A DNA stretch of 64,000 nucleotides from Chelydra serpentina (lineage: Eukaryota; Chordata; Testudines; Chelydridae), in NCBI GenBank assembly GCA_037349315.1, contig JBAIAC010000004.1, positions 25,485,001 to 25,549,000 of the forward strand, read 5' to 3'. Under the pieces are notes generated by a model that saw nothing but the letters and a program-made list of their open reading frames with translations, did no database searches and was not told where the DNA came from. The position numbers and the translations under genes are program-made. Shown one piece after another: positions 31,106 to 44,209 of the stretch; the stretch's first letter is position 1; every line of letters starts with the position of its first letter.

Positions 31106-31363
31106 TTGGGGTTGGTCCTGCTTTGAGCAGGGGGTTGGACTAGATGACCTCCTGAGGTCCCTTCCAACTCTGAGATTCTATGATTCTATGAATAGTTCCT
31201 GAGGGATGTTAGGACAAATGCTTAACCAATCCACTAATTAGTCAAGCAAGGGGAACAATTGAGTCGCCTAGGGGAATCTGTTGTGATGGGTCAGTTTGAG
31301 AGCGAGAGAGAGATATATTTGAGCTGCAATGTAAGTCCATCGTTTCTTGTCCTACCATCAGAG

Positions 31364-31485
31364 CAGGGGTGCTGGAACAATTTCTATAGTGGGGGTGCTG
31401 AGCCGTTGAATCAAACTTTAAACCCTATATGTGATGGAAACCACTTCAAGCCAGGGGGTGCGGCAGCACCCCCAGCATCCCTAAT
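31364..31485 (+). mobile_element. hAT-like non-autonomous fragment
   Basis: Begins CAGGGGTGCTGGAACAATTT, then 'tgggggtgctgagccgttga' and 'accacttcaagccagggggt', and ends in 'cagcacccccagcatccct'. The right end appears truncated; no target duplication seen. Confidence 0.45.
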
Positions 31486-31489
31486 TCCT

Positions 31490-33440
31490 CAGAGGTTAAC
31501 AAGAACAGTTTTTCACCCTCCTCCTTGTAACAACCTATTATGTACTTGAAATCTCTTACCATGTTCCCCCTCAGTCTTCTATTCTTCAGACTAAACAAAC
31601 CCAGTATTTTCAATCTTTCCTCATAGGTCATGTTTTCTAGACCTTTAATCATTTTTGTTTTTCTCCTCTGGAATTTCTCCAATTTGTCCACTGAACTGTG
31701 GTGCCTAGAACTAGACATAATACTTCAGTAGAGACCTTATCAGCATGGAGTAGAGCAGAAGAATTACTTCTCGTGTCTTGCTTACAACATTCCTGCTGAT
31801 ACATCCCAGAATTATGTTTGCTTTTTTTTGCAACAGTGTTACAATGTTGACTCATATTTAGCTTGTGATCCACTATAACCCCCACATCCCTTTCTTCAGT
31901 ACTCATTCCTAGGCAGTCATTTCCCATTTTGCATGTGTGCAATTGATTGTTCCTCCTTAAGTGGAGTACTTTGCATTTGTCCTTATTGAATTTCATCCTG
32001 TTTACTTCAGACCATTTCTCCAGTTTGTCCAGATTATTTTGAATTTTAATCCTATCCTCCAAAGTACTTGCAACCACTCCTAGCTTGATATCATCCACAA
32101 ACTTTATAAGTGTACTCTCTACACCTCTATTATCTACTATTACTCTATTATCTAAATAATTTATGAAAATATTGAACAGATCCAGGACCAATCCCTGCGG
32201 CACCCCACTGGATATGTTCTTCCAGCTTTATTGTGAACTGCTGATAACTACTCTGGGAATTGTTTTCCAAACAGTTATGAACTCACCTTATAGTAGCTCC
32301 ATCTAGGCTGTATTTCCCTAGTTTTCTTATGAGAAGATCATGAGAGAGAGGATCAAAAGCCTTACTAAAGTCGAGATATATCATATCTACTGCTCCCCCT
32401 GCTTCATCCATAAGGTTTGTCACCTTGTCAGAGAAGGATATTAGGTTGGTTTGACACAATTTGTTCTTGAGAAATCTATACTGACTGTTACTCGTCACTT
32501 TATATCTTCTAGGTGTTTGTAAATTGATTGCTCAATCATTTGCTCCATTATCTTTCTGGGTAGTGAAGTTAAGCTGACTGGTCTGTAATTCCCCGAGTTG
32601 TCCTTATTCCCCTTTTTATAGATTGGCACTATATTTGCCCTCTTCCAGTTCTCTGGAATCTCTCCCATCTTCCAAGATTTTTCAAAAATAATTGCTAATA
32701 ACTCAGATATCTTCTCAGTCAGCTCCTTGAGTGTTCTAGAATGGATTTCATCAGGCCCTGCCAACTTGAAGACATCTTGTTCTTTCCCTAATTTAGCCTC
32801 GGATCCTACCTCATTTTCACTGATGTTCATTATGTTAGATGTTCAATCACTACTAACCTTTTTGGTGAAAATTGACACACAAAGGTCATTTAGCACTTCT
32901 GTCATTTCCACATTTTCTGTTATTGTCTTTCCTCCCTCACTGAGTGTCCTTGGTCTTCTTCTTGCTGCTAATGTATTTGTAGAGCGTGTTCTTGTTATCC
33001 CTTATGTCTCTAGATAATTTAATCTGGTTTTGTGCTTTGGCCTTTCTAATTTTGTCCCTACATATTTGTGTTATTTGTTTATATTCATCCTTTGTAATTT
33101 GATCTTGTTTCCACTTTTTGTAAGACTCTGTTTTGAGTTTCAGATCATTGAAGATCTCCTGGTTAAGCCAGGGTGGTATCTTGCCATATTTCCTATGTAG
33201 TGGGATAGTTTGCTCTTGTGGCCTTTGAGAAACTCTCAACTCTCTGTTTTTCCCTTAGACTTGATACTCACGGGATCTTACCTATCAAGTCCATGAGTTT
33301 GCTAAAGTCTACCTTCTTGAAATCCATTATCTTTATTCTGCTGTTTTTCCCTGCTAACATTGCTTAGAATCATTAACTTTATCATTTCATGATCACTTTC
33401 AGCCAAGCAGTCCACTTCCAAATTCTGATGATCAGTTAGA
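31490..33440 (-). pseudogene. Decayed CR1-type LINE ORF2
   Basis: Minus-strand pieces line up with CR1 ORF2 in order: [18 protein letters not shown] and [16 protein letters not shown] (32937-33239), GPDEIHSRTLKEL and NIVPIYKKGNKDNSGNYRPV (32495-32830), [18 protein letters not shown] (32283-32498), then [21 protein letters not shown] (31649-32203; the usual ADD is VDD) and the C-terminal TKMIKGLENMTYEERLKIL (31446-31718). Upstream of 33240 the sequence still resembles the end of the endonuclease domain. Several frameshifts and stops; older than the two young CR1 copies. Confidence 0.88.
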
Positions 33441-33948
33441 TCATGTGCAAGACCCAGCTGCTAAGCACTCAAAAGACAACTCTCAGTACCTTTTCAGAGC
33501 ACTGGCCCATGCCGTCAATTAACTGTTGTCCAAAATTGAGGATGACCTTTGTTCTCTGCAGCCAAATCCACATCCTTACATCACGATCACAGCTACTGCA
33601 CACAAGGGGAGCTGATCCTAAGCCCAGTTCAAGCTCTTGGCTAACAGGGCACCATTCCATAAGGTACTGTTGTCAGTTTGGTTGACATTGGACTAAAGCA
33701 TGGGAAAAACCCTAAACAGCAAGGATGAAAGATGAGTTCTGAGATGCAAAGAGTGACATTGGGTATTCTCCTCTTAGCTGCAGAGTGGTCAACCTTCACA
33801 CCCAGATTCACTTCTTACCATGCAGACTGACCTGCTAGAGAGAGAATGTGGCTGAAACACATCTACCAGCTACACAAAGAAGAACCACCAGAGAAATCAG
33901 AAACGCAGATATTTGTAGGGTCTGGATCACGACAGCCTCCCCAATGAA
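33441..33948. other. No gene or repeat recognised
   Basis: Nothing identified. Confidence 0.5.
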
Positions 33949-33953
33949 CCTTC

Positions 33954-35061
33954 TGTGACGGGTTGGGGCCACAGAGACCTGCTTGGTGCTGCCACCTGGT
34001 GTGCCAAGGCTGCTTCTGCCCCTGCTTCCAGGCCTTTTCCAGCTTGGGACTCCCGAATCCTGTCTGTTTTGAGCCAGATTCCACTGATCTGCTGCAAACA
34101 CAGACCCAGGTCCGAACCAAGTCCACTCACCACTGTAAGGCCCCTGGAAGCGCTCTTGCCTTTGACACCCAGCTGCTCAACTCCAAGGAGGCCCAAACCC
34201 TTAATAAATCCGTTTTACCCTGTATAAAGCTTATACAGGGTAAACTCATAAATAGTTCGCTTTCTATTACAAAGATAGAAAGATATGCACAGCTGTTTGC
34301 GTTCCCCCAACTCCAGGAAACTTAATAAGTAAAAAGTGATTTTAATAAGTACAGAAAATAGGATTTAAGTGATTTCAAGTAGTAACAGACAGAATAAAGT
34401 GAATTACCGAATAAAATAAAAAAGAACACGCAGTTCTATGTCTAATCACCCTGTGTACAGATAAACCCCTCACTAGGTCCAGTAAACAGGCTATCTTCCT
34501 TCTAGCCTGGGCCCAGCAATCACTCACCCCCCTAATGTCTTTGTCCTTTGTTCAGTTCCCCTCAGGAATGTCCTTGGGGGGGTGGAGAGCTTCTTCCTTT
34601 AGCCAGCTGAAGACAAAATGGAAGGGTCTTGCAAGGGCTTTTATAGCCTTTCTTCCTCCTCCTGCGTAGGATCCAGTAGCCCTGGAGTTTTGGGATCACA
34701 TGGGCAAGTCACCTGTCCATGTGCCCTAACCAGTCTAACCAGTTGCATCCTTGACTGGGGCCCCGATGTGGATTGGGGTCTGCACCTTCTTTTGTCTGTT
34801 AAGTACTTGTACTCAACTTGCACATTCCTTCCTCTGGACCTGGCCCCATGTTCTTACAAAAGCTATGCATAAAACCAGCAAATATAAAACCAATGTTCAT
34901 AACTACCACCACAACAATGATACATGCATACAAACAGGAGGAATAAATTCAGTAGGTCATAACTTTCACAGAGATATGCTACATGGCACATGTAGCATAA
35001 AACGTTACACATATATAGTTATAAGCATCTCCCCATAAAGTTTTATGGGGACACTGTCACA
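33954..35061 (-). mobile_element. LTR (probably solo) with 5-bp TSD
   Basis: Edges TGTGACGGG and CACTGTCACA give TG...CA ends. CCTTC is duplicated exactly at 33949-33953 and 35062-35066. A TATA-like GGCTATAAAAGCC near 34640 reads on the minus strand, which sets the orientation. No gag, protease, polymerase or envelope frame lies nearby, so it is best read as a solo LTR. Confidence 0.85.
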
Positions 35062-35066
35062 CCTTC

Positions 35067-38000
35067 ATTTTCTGAGCAAAATCCTGAATGAAATATCTTA
35101 GTCTCAGCATTGATGTGAACCACAGATACAGCCTTGAGCCATAGCTCCTTGTTCTGTATTCTTGTCAGAAATCACATTGTAGGTAATGGCTGGGACAGGC
35201 TAGTGCATGAATGGGTGACCTCCAAGCAAAAATAAAACAAAACCCAGGTGCTGAAGGTGCTGTCATTGATGATTCAGTAGGTGTCTCTCTGCTCTGAGTC
35301 AATGCCCATTATGTCTCTGTGTCATCAGTGTCCCTGTCTGCTGGAAGAGCTCGCCTTTGGATGAGCTGTAAAACAGAGATTCTGACCAGTCATGATAATC
35401 AGAAAGATCATGAGTCTTTCTGAGATGAGGGTGATTAATCCCTGGCCAAATTACAACACAGCCAATTATATTTTACCAATTTACCAGCTAAATTTCCCCT
35501 GGCAGTTTCCATTGGGATATTCACTGTCTGGCCTAGACTATGGTAGATTGTTTCTGGGCATTGATGCACTCCAAAAGTGGCTGCATTTCAGAGGCAGATG
35601 AAATTATCTCTGTGTATCTGTTTAAGTTTCTTTGGGGTAATTTAGGGTGAACGGTCCTGTATAAATGTAAGATGTTAATTCTGAGAGTTATCCTCCATAT
35701 GTAGATACATATCAGAAGCTAAAGGCCAGTTCCTCAAAGGTCGCACCTATTGAAGTCAATGAGAGTTAGGTGCCTCAATACCTTTGAGGATATGGGTCTA
35801 ATTCTGCAAGCTGCCCTGTACAGGTGGGCCCTGGCCCCCACACACAAGCCAAGTGCCATGTTCAAAAGCACAACCCATCCTCATAGAAGCCAATACACAA
35901 GAATGCATCTCAGGCATTGAAAGAGAAGAATACTGGGCACAGTCTACCCCTAATGAATGATGTAGCTGAACTTCAGCAAGAAAAATCGAAGAAGGGAATA
36001 GCTCATTGGATCACCCTTAATGTGTTTAATATGGGATTATATTAAATCTGAACAGCATTGTCTCATTACCAGTTATTATTAGAATATTCTGTTGAGGTCG
36101 TGTTCATTTTAAATGCAACTTCACATTAGGTTTAATCAGGATAGAAAGAAAATGTGGTGTCTCTTAAATGCATATTCCAGTTGCTACCTAGAGAGGAGAA
36201 GAAAAAAGGGCAGTTAGTTTAACTCTGTATCATTTAAAAAACCCGCAGTTTAGTGACTTCAGTAACTTTAGAAAGAGTCTAAGGCGTTTAATGTGCCGGT
36301 AAGGACTGAATGAGAAGTGGCTTTTTGCTGCACTCTCTGGAAGCCTGAGATGTAGGCTGAGCACAAGCTGTCAATCATTTCTGTGGGGTGTTCTGAAAGG
36401 TCAGCTGCAAATATTGTGTTCTTCTTCCGACCTGTCTAGAGTCTCAAGGTGGGGGCCAGCATCGTGTTTATAAAACCTGCAGCCGACACAGCATCTTAAA
36501 GCAGCATTTTAGAGGCAGGAGAGCGAGAGAGGGAGATTGGCAGAATTATCTGACTGGAGCACCGAGGGACTAAAAGGAGACACATACTGTGCTCCGGCAT
36601 CGCACTGGGAATGCAAGTTTGTCACTTACGGAAAAAGAAGCAGAATGTTTTAAAGCCTAAGATTGAAAGGGCTTTGGTAGCTCATTTTCTTCTCTCATTC
36701 TCACCCTCCCTCCTTACCGCTCCCAACTTCTAACTGAAATTCCTGCCGTTAACTGCTATAGGGAAATTTCTACATAAACTCATAATGAAATGGCCTATCC
36801 CCAGGGACTCAGATTAACTTCATACTAGATGTTGGGTTCATTCTTGTCTGAGTTTTTGCACTTTCCACATTCACTGCAATTTGCAATCCAAGCACCAATA
36901 GGGGTGCGGCTGCAATGGAGAGGAGATTCCCCCTTGAAGGAGGGTGGCAACATTCAATTCTGGCTGGGTTTTCATAGGAGCCTTACTAAGGGAGACTGTC
37001 TAGTAAATGTGCTGAATCCATGCATCTAGTGGCTGGCCAGTCCCACCACATTGGACAAATGTTGCTCATTCTTCTGACAAGCAAAGACACCAGGGGTTGT
37101 TGGCAGACTCACCACTTACAGAGGTCTGCAGCCCAAGGGGTAATCAAGTCTTCTCGTTGTAATTTGAATCAATTATTTTTCCATGGTAGAATCAATATAA
37201 ACAATATATACAAAGCCAGGTTGTCTAACTAGCAGGGAGTCTGTTATTTATTAGGGACAAAAAGCTAGGCTGGCTTAAGTGGGTATGCTCTCTATCATAG
37301 CTACTTCACTTATTTTTTCATTAGTCTATTTCTCTCTCTCCACTTCCCTCTGATCTTTACTTCACAGTCCTGCTGTCTTTATGTTTCACGCTGCTTACCC
37401 ACCATTCCATGTTTCATTGGATTTTTTTCCTTGTCCTATTTTTACATGGTCTTTCCTAATGCATGTGGAGGGGCTCAAAACCTAGCAGAAACTATCCAGC
37501 AGAGGCGACAGTAATGAATCAATGACAGGCTCTTCTGCCTCTGCATAAGTCCCTTTACCTTGACTCTGCAGGGGTGGGATTTTGCAGCTGTGTATAGTAT
37601 TTTCCTGCAACACAAGAGATGGGAACAGAGGATGGCAGTTCTCCATGACATTCTCCCACAACCAAAATTGCTAGTATAATCGTCCATAGCTTCCCACTCC
37701 CTTATGTAAAACTACTCCCTCGCCCGAGAGGTTATTGGATCACCAGCCAGACGGGATAACATAGCAGCACAGCTCTGGAGGAAGTCTGGGAAGTAATACA
37801 GATATTCTAGACCTTCCTGTGGTCGGCAAGAGTTCTGAGATCCTCTGGATTTGGGGACATCCACATCTTTGCTGTGTCTTCCTGCCTTCCGGCTTCATGA
37901 TGGAATGGTATGAGGGAGAATCTGTGTGATTCAACCTGTGAAGATTTTTAGCCTACCTGGGGCCAACTTTGACTGTTTGTGTTTTAAATAGAAGGTGTCA
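35067..38000. other. No gene; one MITE remnant
   Basis: A short self-complementary remnant occurs at about 35724-35806 ('ggccagttcctcaaaggt' and 'acctttgaggat'). The rest is unrecognised; open frames are all below 75 codons and show no domain signal. Confidence 0.45.
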
Positions 38001-38004
38001 GAAA

Positions 38005-38262
38005 ATGGGCTGGTGTTGATTGAAAATGTCAACTTTTCATCAAAAATTGGAAAGCTGAAAATGTTTGATCTGAAATTGCTGAAGGAAAAAAAAAGTTTTG
38101 TTTTGTTTTTTGCTGAAAATTTTTGGTTTGGGGTTTTTTGTTTTCCAGTGAAAAAATCAAAAAGTTTCAGTTAAAGCACAGAGACTTCCTGTGAATTTTT
38201 TGTCATAAAATTTTTTATCAAAATAAAGTTTCAATAGAAAAATTTCAACCGGCCCTAGTTTC
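38005..38262. repeat. Dispersed GAAAATTTTC-type low-complexity element
   Basis: A/T-rich with 'gaaaatgtcaacttttcatc', 'gaaaatttttgg' and 'aaaaatttcaaccggcccta'. Matches the style of the copies at 18370, 22640 and 52278. Confidence 0.5.
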
Positions 38263-38265
38263 CAG

Positions 38266-40440
38266 AGGCTCATATCCGATGTTCAGGCTCAGATCTGTCT
38301 TTATATTCTAGAGACAGAAAGCAAAAATGGAAGAGGATGATGCAAATATTAAAATGAAGAGAAATCAGACTTTGCCATCAAACACAGGGAGAAAGGAGAC
38401 AGGTGTCTATCTACCCTATTAGCAGACAGTGTAATAATGACTAAATACAGGAGTGCTGCAGGCAAGATGGCATTCAGGCAAATTGTCCAACAGATGGTGC
38501 AACCTATTAATGGAGAAACTTTCAAAAGGATAACAAAACACAGCAGAAAATGCAGCCCTTTTCATATGCAGAGACTGACAGTCTTCAGAGGGAGGAGAGG
38601 GAACCCACAAATATGTGATTTCAATTTTTCTCTTAGTACATACTTTAGATCAAGAAAACCTACTTACTTGCCACAGCAATGGACAGCTTTCTAAGCAATA
38701 ATGTAAAAAAGATATAAAATAACACACTGGCAACATGACGACTGGGAAAAACACTATTGGGATTTGTTGGCTGGTTTGGGGAGCCCTGTTGTGGGGTGCT
38801 TAAACCCCATACCAACAGGGAAAGGGACAAGGTAACTCTGCCTCTGCCAATCATGCACGATAGCAAGGAGGGCTTTAAAAGGTGGAAAGCGCAGTCAATG
38901 GAGGTCATAGTGGGTAGTCCGGAGCAGGGAGTGGCTAGAGCAGCTCGCGAAGCAGTAAGAGAAATTTCCCCCATGATAAATACACTTCAGCCTTAGGAAA
39001 ACTCCAGCACCCGCTGAAGCTACCCAGCATCTTGTGAAGTAAGCCAAACCAGGAGGGGCTGCTACTCTGTCAGGGAGGCCCCACGCAAAGCTGCTTTGGA
39101 AGCAACCCTGAAGGAAGGTGGTGCTAGTGACCTTTGCCCTGGTCAGTAGGCCCCCAGAAGAGGCTTATTCTCAGGGGTTTCAGAACATTTATGTTTTTTT
39201 TTCTTTTTCCACTGGCAAACAGGTGGCAGGGCCTGCCACAACGACTAAGAGGTGGGAGCCTGACTGGGTTGACCCAGCATTAGTACCTGGGCGAAACAGG
39301 ACACCAACCCCACTGAGCGGGAGGTAGAAAGGGGTGCCCTAGAGAAAATCATGTACAGCCTCAAAGCTGCTTTCCACTTACAATGAAATTGTCATGAAAA
39401 ATTAATATTTAAGACTAGATCCTCAGCTGTCAGACAGTGTAACTCGGTCGAAGTCGATGGAGTTATGCTGATTTATGCCAGCCTGAAAACCTCTGCATCC
39501 AAAGGCTAAAATGAAAGCCAAATCTTACTGGTTATAAGCACAGAATCTTTTTAACAGAGCGGTCTGAGTTATCAATACAAAAGCCATCAAACTGAGGGCC
39601 CTCTAATTATCCCCATTCATTTTGTACTGTAACTGCAGGTATGAGGAAATATTATTACTGTTGTCAGTCTTTCCATTAAGCACAGTGTATACAGTGTCGC
39701 TGGGAGCTTGAATTCACCAGGACAGAAACCCATCATTTGTTTGTGGAAATGAATATTTACATTGTAAATGGAAGACTCTGCCAGTCCTCAATACGTCAGC
39801 ACTGCAGCCCAACAATTCACAAACAGAAGAAGCAGGGGACACAAGAAATACAGCTTGACTGACAATATAAGACTATAATGTAAGCAATAGTAGGGCTGCA
39901 TCAAGTGTTTTATTGCCATTGGCAGAGGCCTGTGTGTGCTTATTCCCTGAAACCTGAAAAAATGCAGAGCCTGAAAAATTACCGTTACACAGTTTACACT
40001 CTGAGTATAAACTCAGAGGGTCAAATTCTGCTCTCAGTCATTGACACATGCAGCTCAATCTTCAACCCTTTTCTCATGAGTCCTTAATCACACGAGTACT
40101 CTCACTGAGCCAAATTCTGCTTTAATACCCATATAAGTCAGGAATCATTTTGCTAACGTCCAGTTCAGACAGATGTAACTCAGATCAGAATTTGGTCCAT
40201 TGATGTCAGTGGTGCTAATTGCTCAAATAATGCGAGTGGATTAGACCCATTGTTTGTTAGTATTTAATTTATTTAAAGGTGTGTCTATGAATAGTGTGTG
40301 TATATGAATAGTGTAAATGTAGATTTTAAAAATCTGTTTAGATAGCACATGTATACTATATAGTCTGCCAATGAACTTGTATTAACTAACACTAACAGGT
40401 CTGATTCTCCCCTCACTTACGGTTGCATCAGTTGAATTCC
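38266..40440. other. No gene; one MITE remnant
   Basis: Around 39415-39486 the words 'gatcctcagctgtcag', 'gtcgatggagttatgctgat' belong to the self-complementary repeat family. The remainder is unrecognised. Confidence 0.45.
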
Positions 40441-40444
40441 ATTA

Positions 40445-40530
40445 GGGCAGATCCTTGGCTGGTGTACCTCAGCATAGCTCCATGAGAGCCAATGAAGCTA
40501 TGTCAATTCACACCAGCTGAGGATTGACCC
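40445..40530. repeat. Self-complementary MITE-like repeat
   Basis: Left arm GGGCAGATCCTTGGCTGGTG and right arm CACACCAGCTGAGGATTGAC pair almost throughout; centre 'gagccaatgaagc'. The clearest member of this family here. Confidence 0.7.
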
Positions 40531-40534
40531 TTTG

Positions 40535-43240
40535 ACTTCAGTGGTGACACCTGATTTACGCTGGTTTAAGTGAGAAGCGCTTCAGGCCCAAAGTCTTAAA
40601 TTAATGACTCAACTCACCAAGGGTCCCGCCTGTGCCCAGTACCCCATACAAAGTGTTGGATCCCTCAGTTCCACTGGACATCTTTGGGAGTTGGGGGTGC
40701 TCAGTCTCTCATGTGAGGTGGCACTGGGCACCTTGCAAGATCAGGTCCTGAGCATGTAGTAATCAACACTGCAATATAAATTAGAGCATTCCCACACATT
40801 AGCACTAGTTTGGAAGCTTCCTGTTTCATGCAGTCAGTGGATATCAATGGAAGGTTGGCTAGAGTCCTGTGAAGTGTGGGAGGCTCCATTCCTCACATTT
40901 CAATGTACATTTTCATTGTTGTAGAGAGTTTTTTCCCCTTCTCTTTCATTTAAAATTAGAATATTCAATTTAAAAACTCACAGTTGTAGCTAGAGCACAC
41001 CCAGTGTAGTAACTATAAGGGCCTGATCCAAAGTCCGTGGAAGTCAATAGAGAAATTCCAAATAGAATTCGGATCCAGCGCTATATTTGGAGCATAAGAA
41101 AAGTCCCTCAGCCTTTATCCTCGGAGCTGATCTGCTATAAAAAGCTCAACTTTTGCCCTCAGAGTTTATACATCCAAGGATACAGTTATTACCTCATAAA
41201 TTATGAGGCACCCTCAAGTTATTGTTACAATATCAAAACCAGATCTTTTTTTCCCTAGAAGCTGAATTGGTCATTTTCTTGACCAACACTAGGAAATGAG
41301 AGACACTTCTTAGCTGCTAGCCACACACCCAGGGTCCATTGGCTCATTACATCTTTTTAGAGAGTCATCTTCACCCGAGGTTAAATATGGGTTTGAATAA
41401 AAGATTGTCTGCTGGACTTTATGATGTTGGGTTGTTTTTGCCATTATGCAACAGCTGTAAAAGTAATTTATGAGAACATCAGTTAGAAGTTCACTGTAAA
41501 GTCATACAGTGAGGAACAGTGGCTTTAATGCTTGCTTGAGCAGAGCACAGATTCTGATCCTGTCTGTCAGTTCTGCTCAGAAAGACTTAGAGCAATGACT
41601 CGGCAATCTGGGATTTACTAGACAAACATCATGTCATCTCTCCTCTCATTCTCTGAAATCCAGGATGCGATTGGTATGTATCGAGCAGCCTACTCTCAAT
41701 TTTGAGGAGAAAGGCAACTAATTAGGACCATAAATCAGGATGAGCCTCAACAAGCAAAAAGGGACATAAAAATTAAGCATGTGGAAATAAGATAGAGACA
41801 GAATTGCTGCTAGTGGGGGATGTTACTGCTGTAGTGAGTGAGAGACACAAAGGAAAGTTAATCCAGTACTGTGGCCGATGTCTCATGTCAGTTCTGACAG
41901 TAATAACAACAATTGTTACTGTACATGTTGACAGCTGAAGATGAGTGGCTGAAAAAGAGACATTTTCTAGACTCAGATCCTAAGACACGGTTATGTAAGC
42001 CAATTGAGACAAGTGACTGGAACATAATTTAGTAAACTCTAACATGCGTTATGCATTCGGCAAATTGACACAGATATTCTTCTGACACCTAATAGCCAAT
42101 GATAATCTTTGCATGCCATCTGGTCATGTAATAACCCACTTCATTTTGATTTGTCACTGACTGAACATTCCAAGGCAAGAAGCATAAAAAATAACAAATG
42201 TGGGTAAAGGGAAGGAATTATGACCTATTTGGAATAAAATGAAAAACTACAGGAAAGACTGTGGTTATTTTCTAACAAACTAGTTGCTTGGGACCGCTCT
42301 GTCCACAAGCAGATATATACCTCTCTTATTATTCCTTATTTGCATTACAGTTACACTCAGAGCAATAGATATGTCCATACACACAGAGAAAGATACAATC
42401 CTTGTCCCGAAGAACTCACTCAATCTACAAATTACAGCTCTCATCCCTGCTCTGCTGGTCCGGTTCACCAGTTTATTTCCCTACTTCCAGATGGCCTCTA
42501 TTTCCATAGCTCTGTAGATGAAGGACATTAACAACCAAAGAAACACAGACAGAGCACCATCTTTGAAATGTGAGATAAAGCCACAGTCCTACCACTTGTG
42601 GTCAGTAAAGGGACTCAGCATGCTTTATAACAAAAGGAGTATTATCCTCGGTGCCTACTAATCCAAGCTGGATAACTGAATTCTGCTTACTTACAATACA
42701 TTCTCCCTGCAGCTACATTCTTCTCTGTGACAATGGCCCCAGTTCTCATGCATGTGGTTGAATCCTTCCGGCTAATGGATAATCTGGTGAATCCAGAATT
42801 CCAGTGTTAGAAAGTGTTTTTATTTAGTATTTTGTTGTTAGAAATCTTTTGTACAATGACAGTGCCCTACTGTACCTGGCACTATACAAACTCAGATTAA
42901 GACAAGTTCGCTTCCCCAAAGCATTTACCAGGGCAAAAAAACACAAGACAACACAACAGATCAGTTGACTGAGGGTGTGGCTTTATGAATAGTGAGGAGA
43001 TGGGAGAAGGGATTTTCTGCAGTGGTGAATTTTAAGGAATGATTTGGAGTAGGAGGGAGGGTCCTTATCAGGCAAATACAGGGAGGTTGCCCCAGGCATA
43101 GGGGGCAGCATGGTAAGCTTGAAGCAAAGCGCTGGAAAAATAAATGAAGAGAACAGTGAGGGGAGGGGATTGGGAAGAATTTAAGGATTGGAGTGGGAGT
43201 ATGGGAAATTAAAGCAAACATGCGGGGCAAGATCACATAG
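40535..43240. other. No gene; L2/MIR-type remnants
   Basis: Short remnants near 42390-42430 ('atccttgtcccgaagaactc') and 42845-42920 ('cctggcactatacaaactc'). The rest is unrecognised. Confidence 0.4.
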
Positions 43241-43242
43241 GG

Positions 43243-43356
43243 CACAAAGCCCTGGCTGGGATGATCTAGTTGGGGTTGGTCCTGCTTTGAGCAGGGGGTT
43301 GGACTAGATGACCTCCTGAGGTCCCTTCCAACCCTGAGATTCTATGATTCTATGAA
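43243..43356 (+). mobile_element. CR1 LINE 3' end fragment
   Basis: Starts 'caaagccctggctgggatga' (end of ORF2) and ends GATTCTATGATTCTATGAA. About 114 bp, strongly 5'-truncated, nearly identical to the young copies. Confidence 0.92.
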
Positions 43357-43389
43357 AGGGAGCGTTCACGGTGATAACTATTAATACCT

Positions 43390-43583
43390 AGCTCTTACAT
43401 AAAGCTTTTCATCAGTAGATCTCAAAGTGCTTTATAAAGGAGGTAAGTATCATTAGCCTCATTTTACAGATGGGGAAACTGAAGCACAGACAGCTGAAGT
43501 GACTTGCCCAACATCACACAGGAGAGCCAGGAATAGAACCCAGTGATTTTGGGCTAGTGCTCTACATAATAGGCCACACTGCT
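43390..43583 (-). repeat. MIR/CORE SINE
   Basis: Contains 'cattttacagatggggaaac', 'gaagtgacttgcccaa', 'atcacacagg' and 'gagccaggaatagaaccc', the MIR landmarks in reverse complement. Confidence 0.75.
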
Positions 43584-43861
43584 TCCCTCAGTACTGTAAG
43601 AGAATCTCCATGTGCTATGAGAGTATTCAGCAGCTACCTGTGAACTGTATAGCTGCCAGGTGAGTAGTGTATGTTGTTAGGGATCATTGAAATCTTCTGA
43701 AGGGCAGAAAAGTGCCAAAATCCTTCAAACTGTCACTCTGCCCCGGCTCCAAAAAAATCTCTCTTCACACTGACAAACTATTGTAGTGGTTATTAATTTG
43801 CACTGCAGAAGCACTTAGAAAATAGGGGCACTATTGTGTTATGCACTATAAAAATACTTAG

Positions 43862-43962
43862 CAAAAGACTGACTCCTCCCCAAAGGGAGGTGAAGTGACT
43901 TCCCCCAAGGTCACTCCTCAGGGCAGAGGTGGGAATAGAACCCATATCTCTACTCTGACCTT
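43862..43962 (-). repeat. MIR/CORE SINE fragment
   Basis: Contains 'gaagtgacttcccccaaggt', 'gcagaggtgggaatagaacc', in reverse-complement MIR order. Confidence 0.6.
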
Positions 43963-44209
43963 TTGGACTAGATTAAGAGAAGAGGATAGTGAGGGCAAGC
44001 CAGCACTAGCTAGAGCATAGAGCACTGTATTCCTTGAGCCTTAATAGTCTCATTTCAGTCCTTGATACAGTATAAGGACTATACTGTCCTCATCTATACT
44101 GATTCTTTTAGGTCTGTGCTCAGTCTTCTATGCATGATGGTTTTGTTGGCTTGGAACAGACCTTAGTAGTAATAGGAAGGATTTCACTTGAGTGATTATC
44201 TTCCTTCCT

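Larger units (their letters stand above)
23700..31191 (+). mobile_element. Young CR1 LINE, split by a Harbinger transposon
   Basis: The CR1 portion is 23700-23984 plus 29356-31191. The 5' end is truncated; the 3' end is the CR1 tail GATTCTATGATTCTATGA. The two parts encode successive parts of one ORF2 protein, and taking out 23985-29355 plus one TTG gives the continuous reading KSHLELQLAG. It is closely similar to the minus-strand copy at 59906-61380, so both are relatively recent. Confidence 0.93.
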
